Part shown: positions 56,077 to 56,272 of the stretch, piece after piece
How the letters are laid out: each line of letters opens with the position of its first letter
Numbering within the stretch: the stretch's first letter is position 1
Source of the DNA: an uncultured Collinsella sp.
GTDB lineage: Bacteria > Actinomycetota > Coriobacteriia > Coriobacteriales > Coriobacteriaceae
Length of the DNA stretch: 56,272 bases
Assembly (NCBI GenBank): GCA_958413765.1
Contig: CATYVH010000011.1
Coordinates: forward strand, 1-56,272
Direction: 5' to 3'
Program-made: the position numbers and the translations under genes
Notes under the pieces: model-generated
Told to the model about the DNA's origin: nothing
What the model saw: only the letters and a program-made list of their open reading frames with translations
Database searches by the model: none

Positions 56077-56182
56077 GTTTAGTTCGTCGCGAGTTCCGCA
56101 CGAGCCGGAAAGCACTTAATGTGCTTTCCGAGCGAGCCAGGACTGCCCGAGCAGCGAACTAAACGGCCGGACCCGCCCAGGA
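56077..56182. repeat. 106-nt long nested hairpin upstream of thrB
   Basis: The outer stem GGCCGTTTAGTTCG pairs with its complement over about 20 bp, with flanking CGGGTCC/GGACCCG. After an internal loop (with TTCCGCACGA opposed to GAGCCAGGAC) the inner stem CGGAAAGCAC/GTGCTTTCCG closes on TTAAT. It ends just before the thrB ribosome binding site, so folding could affect thrB expression. Confidence 0.85.
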
Positions 56183-56190
56183 GGACCCAC

Positions 56191-56272
56191 ATGATCAAAA
56201 TCACCGTCCCAGCAACCAGCGCCAACCTAGGCATCGGCTACGACACCCTCGGCATGGCCGTCAGCCTCTACT
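56191..56272 (+). CDS. thrB: Homoserine kinase, 5' end (truncated by the window)
   Basis: Only the first 27 codons are present. MIKITVPATSANLG-IGYDTLGMAVSLY is the typical start of homoserine kinase of the GHMP family, which makes O-phosphohomoserine for ThrC; the usual family text is PATSANLGPGFDSLGMAL. The ATG has AGGAGG at 6 nt. Position after thrC supports the call. Confidence 0.9.
   Translation, partial: MIKITVPATSANLGIGYDTLGMAVSLY

Noticed and set aside
54641..56101. A 486-codon minus-strand frame opposite thrC
   Set aside because: It mirrors thrC, runs through the terminator and a hairpin, has no ribosome binding site and no recognisable domain.

Overview
This window looks like a chromosomal segment of a Coriobacteriia gut actinobacterium, most likely Collinsella. 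The evidence is the high GC content, very clear GGAGG-type ribosome binding sites with frequent GTG/TTG starts, the gene families present (an OPT transporter, a giant 2-hydroxyacyl-CoA dehydratase activase, a SEC-C methionine aminopeptidase) and many short intergenic palindromes. No rRNA, tRNA, CRISPR array, phage or transposase gene is visible. The genus is an inference from these traits.

Layout. 0-3 kb (minus): housekeeping genes coaX, a dCMP deaminase, a NifU-like Fe-S scaffold and lgt. 3-6.5 kb (plus): OPT transporter and DUF389 membrane protein. 6.5-14 kb (minus): a small secreted or anchored protein, a 3-hydroxyacyl-CoA dehydrogenase and a TetR-regulated 1595-residue acyl-CoA dehydratase activase. 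14-21 kb (minus): HAD phosphatase, a TetR/MFS efflux pair with two operator palindromes, glnK and amt with a GlnR-like box, a CmpB-type membrane protein and an HD-domain protein. 21-27.7 kb (plus): dxs, an evenly spaced array of alternating inverted repeats, a complete glutamate-type ABC importer and a class I amidotransferase-like peptidase. 27.7-31.4 kb (minus): an AT-richer accessory island with a 42-residue six-cysteine peptide gene, an ABC exporter whose ATPase is frameshifted, and an XRE/DUF2975 pair. 31.5-34 kb (minus): an HPt protein and a GGDEF-REC-HD-GYP signalling protein. 34-44 kb: hydrolase, radical SAM protein, map, 2-hydroxyacid dehydrogenase, a PIN-toxin/RelB-like antitoxin pair, M18 aminopeptidase, Ntn amidase, phosphofructokinase and a membrane-bound XRE protein. 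44-51 kb: a small conserved protein, a MacB-like ABC pair, an AIM24 protein, a decayed histidine kinase and ogt. 51-56.3 kb: asd and lysC (minus) divergent from thrC and the start of thrB (plus), which together supply the aspartate-to-threonine pathway.

The most striking content is between the genes. At least a dozen palindromes share a GGGAC-type core while their stems differ; five of them contain or supply the TAA stop codon of the upstream gene. Two roughly 105-nt hairpins share nearly identical internal-loop strands although their stems have changed in a compensating way, as expected of a structured nucleic acid. Six 15-18-nt repeats downstream of dxs alternate in orientation at a 40-nt period. 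The best candidate for an undescribed protein-coding system is the Cys-rich peptide plus ABC exporter at 27.8-30.3 kb.
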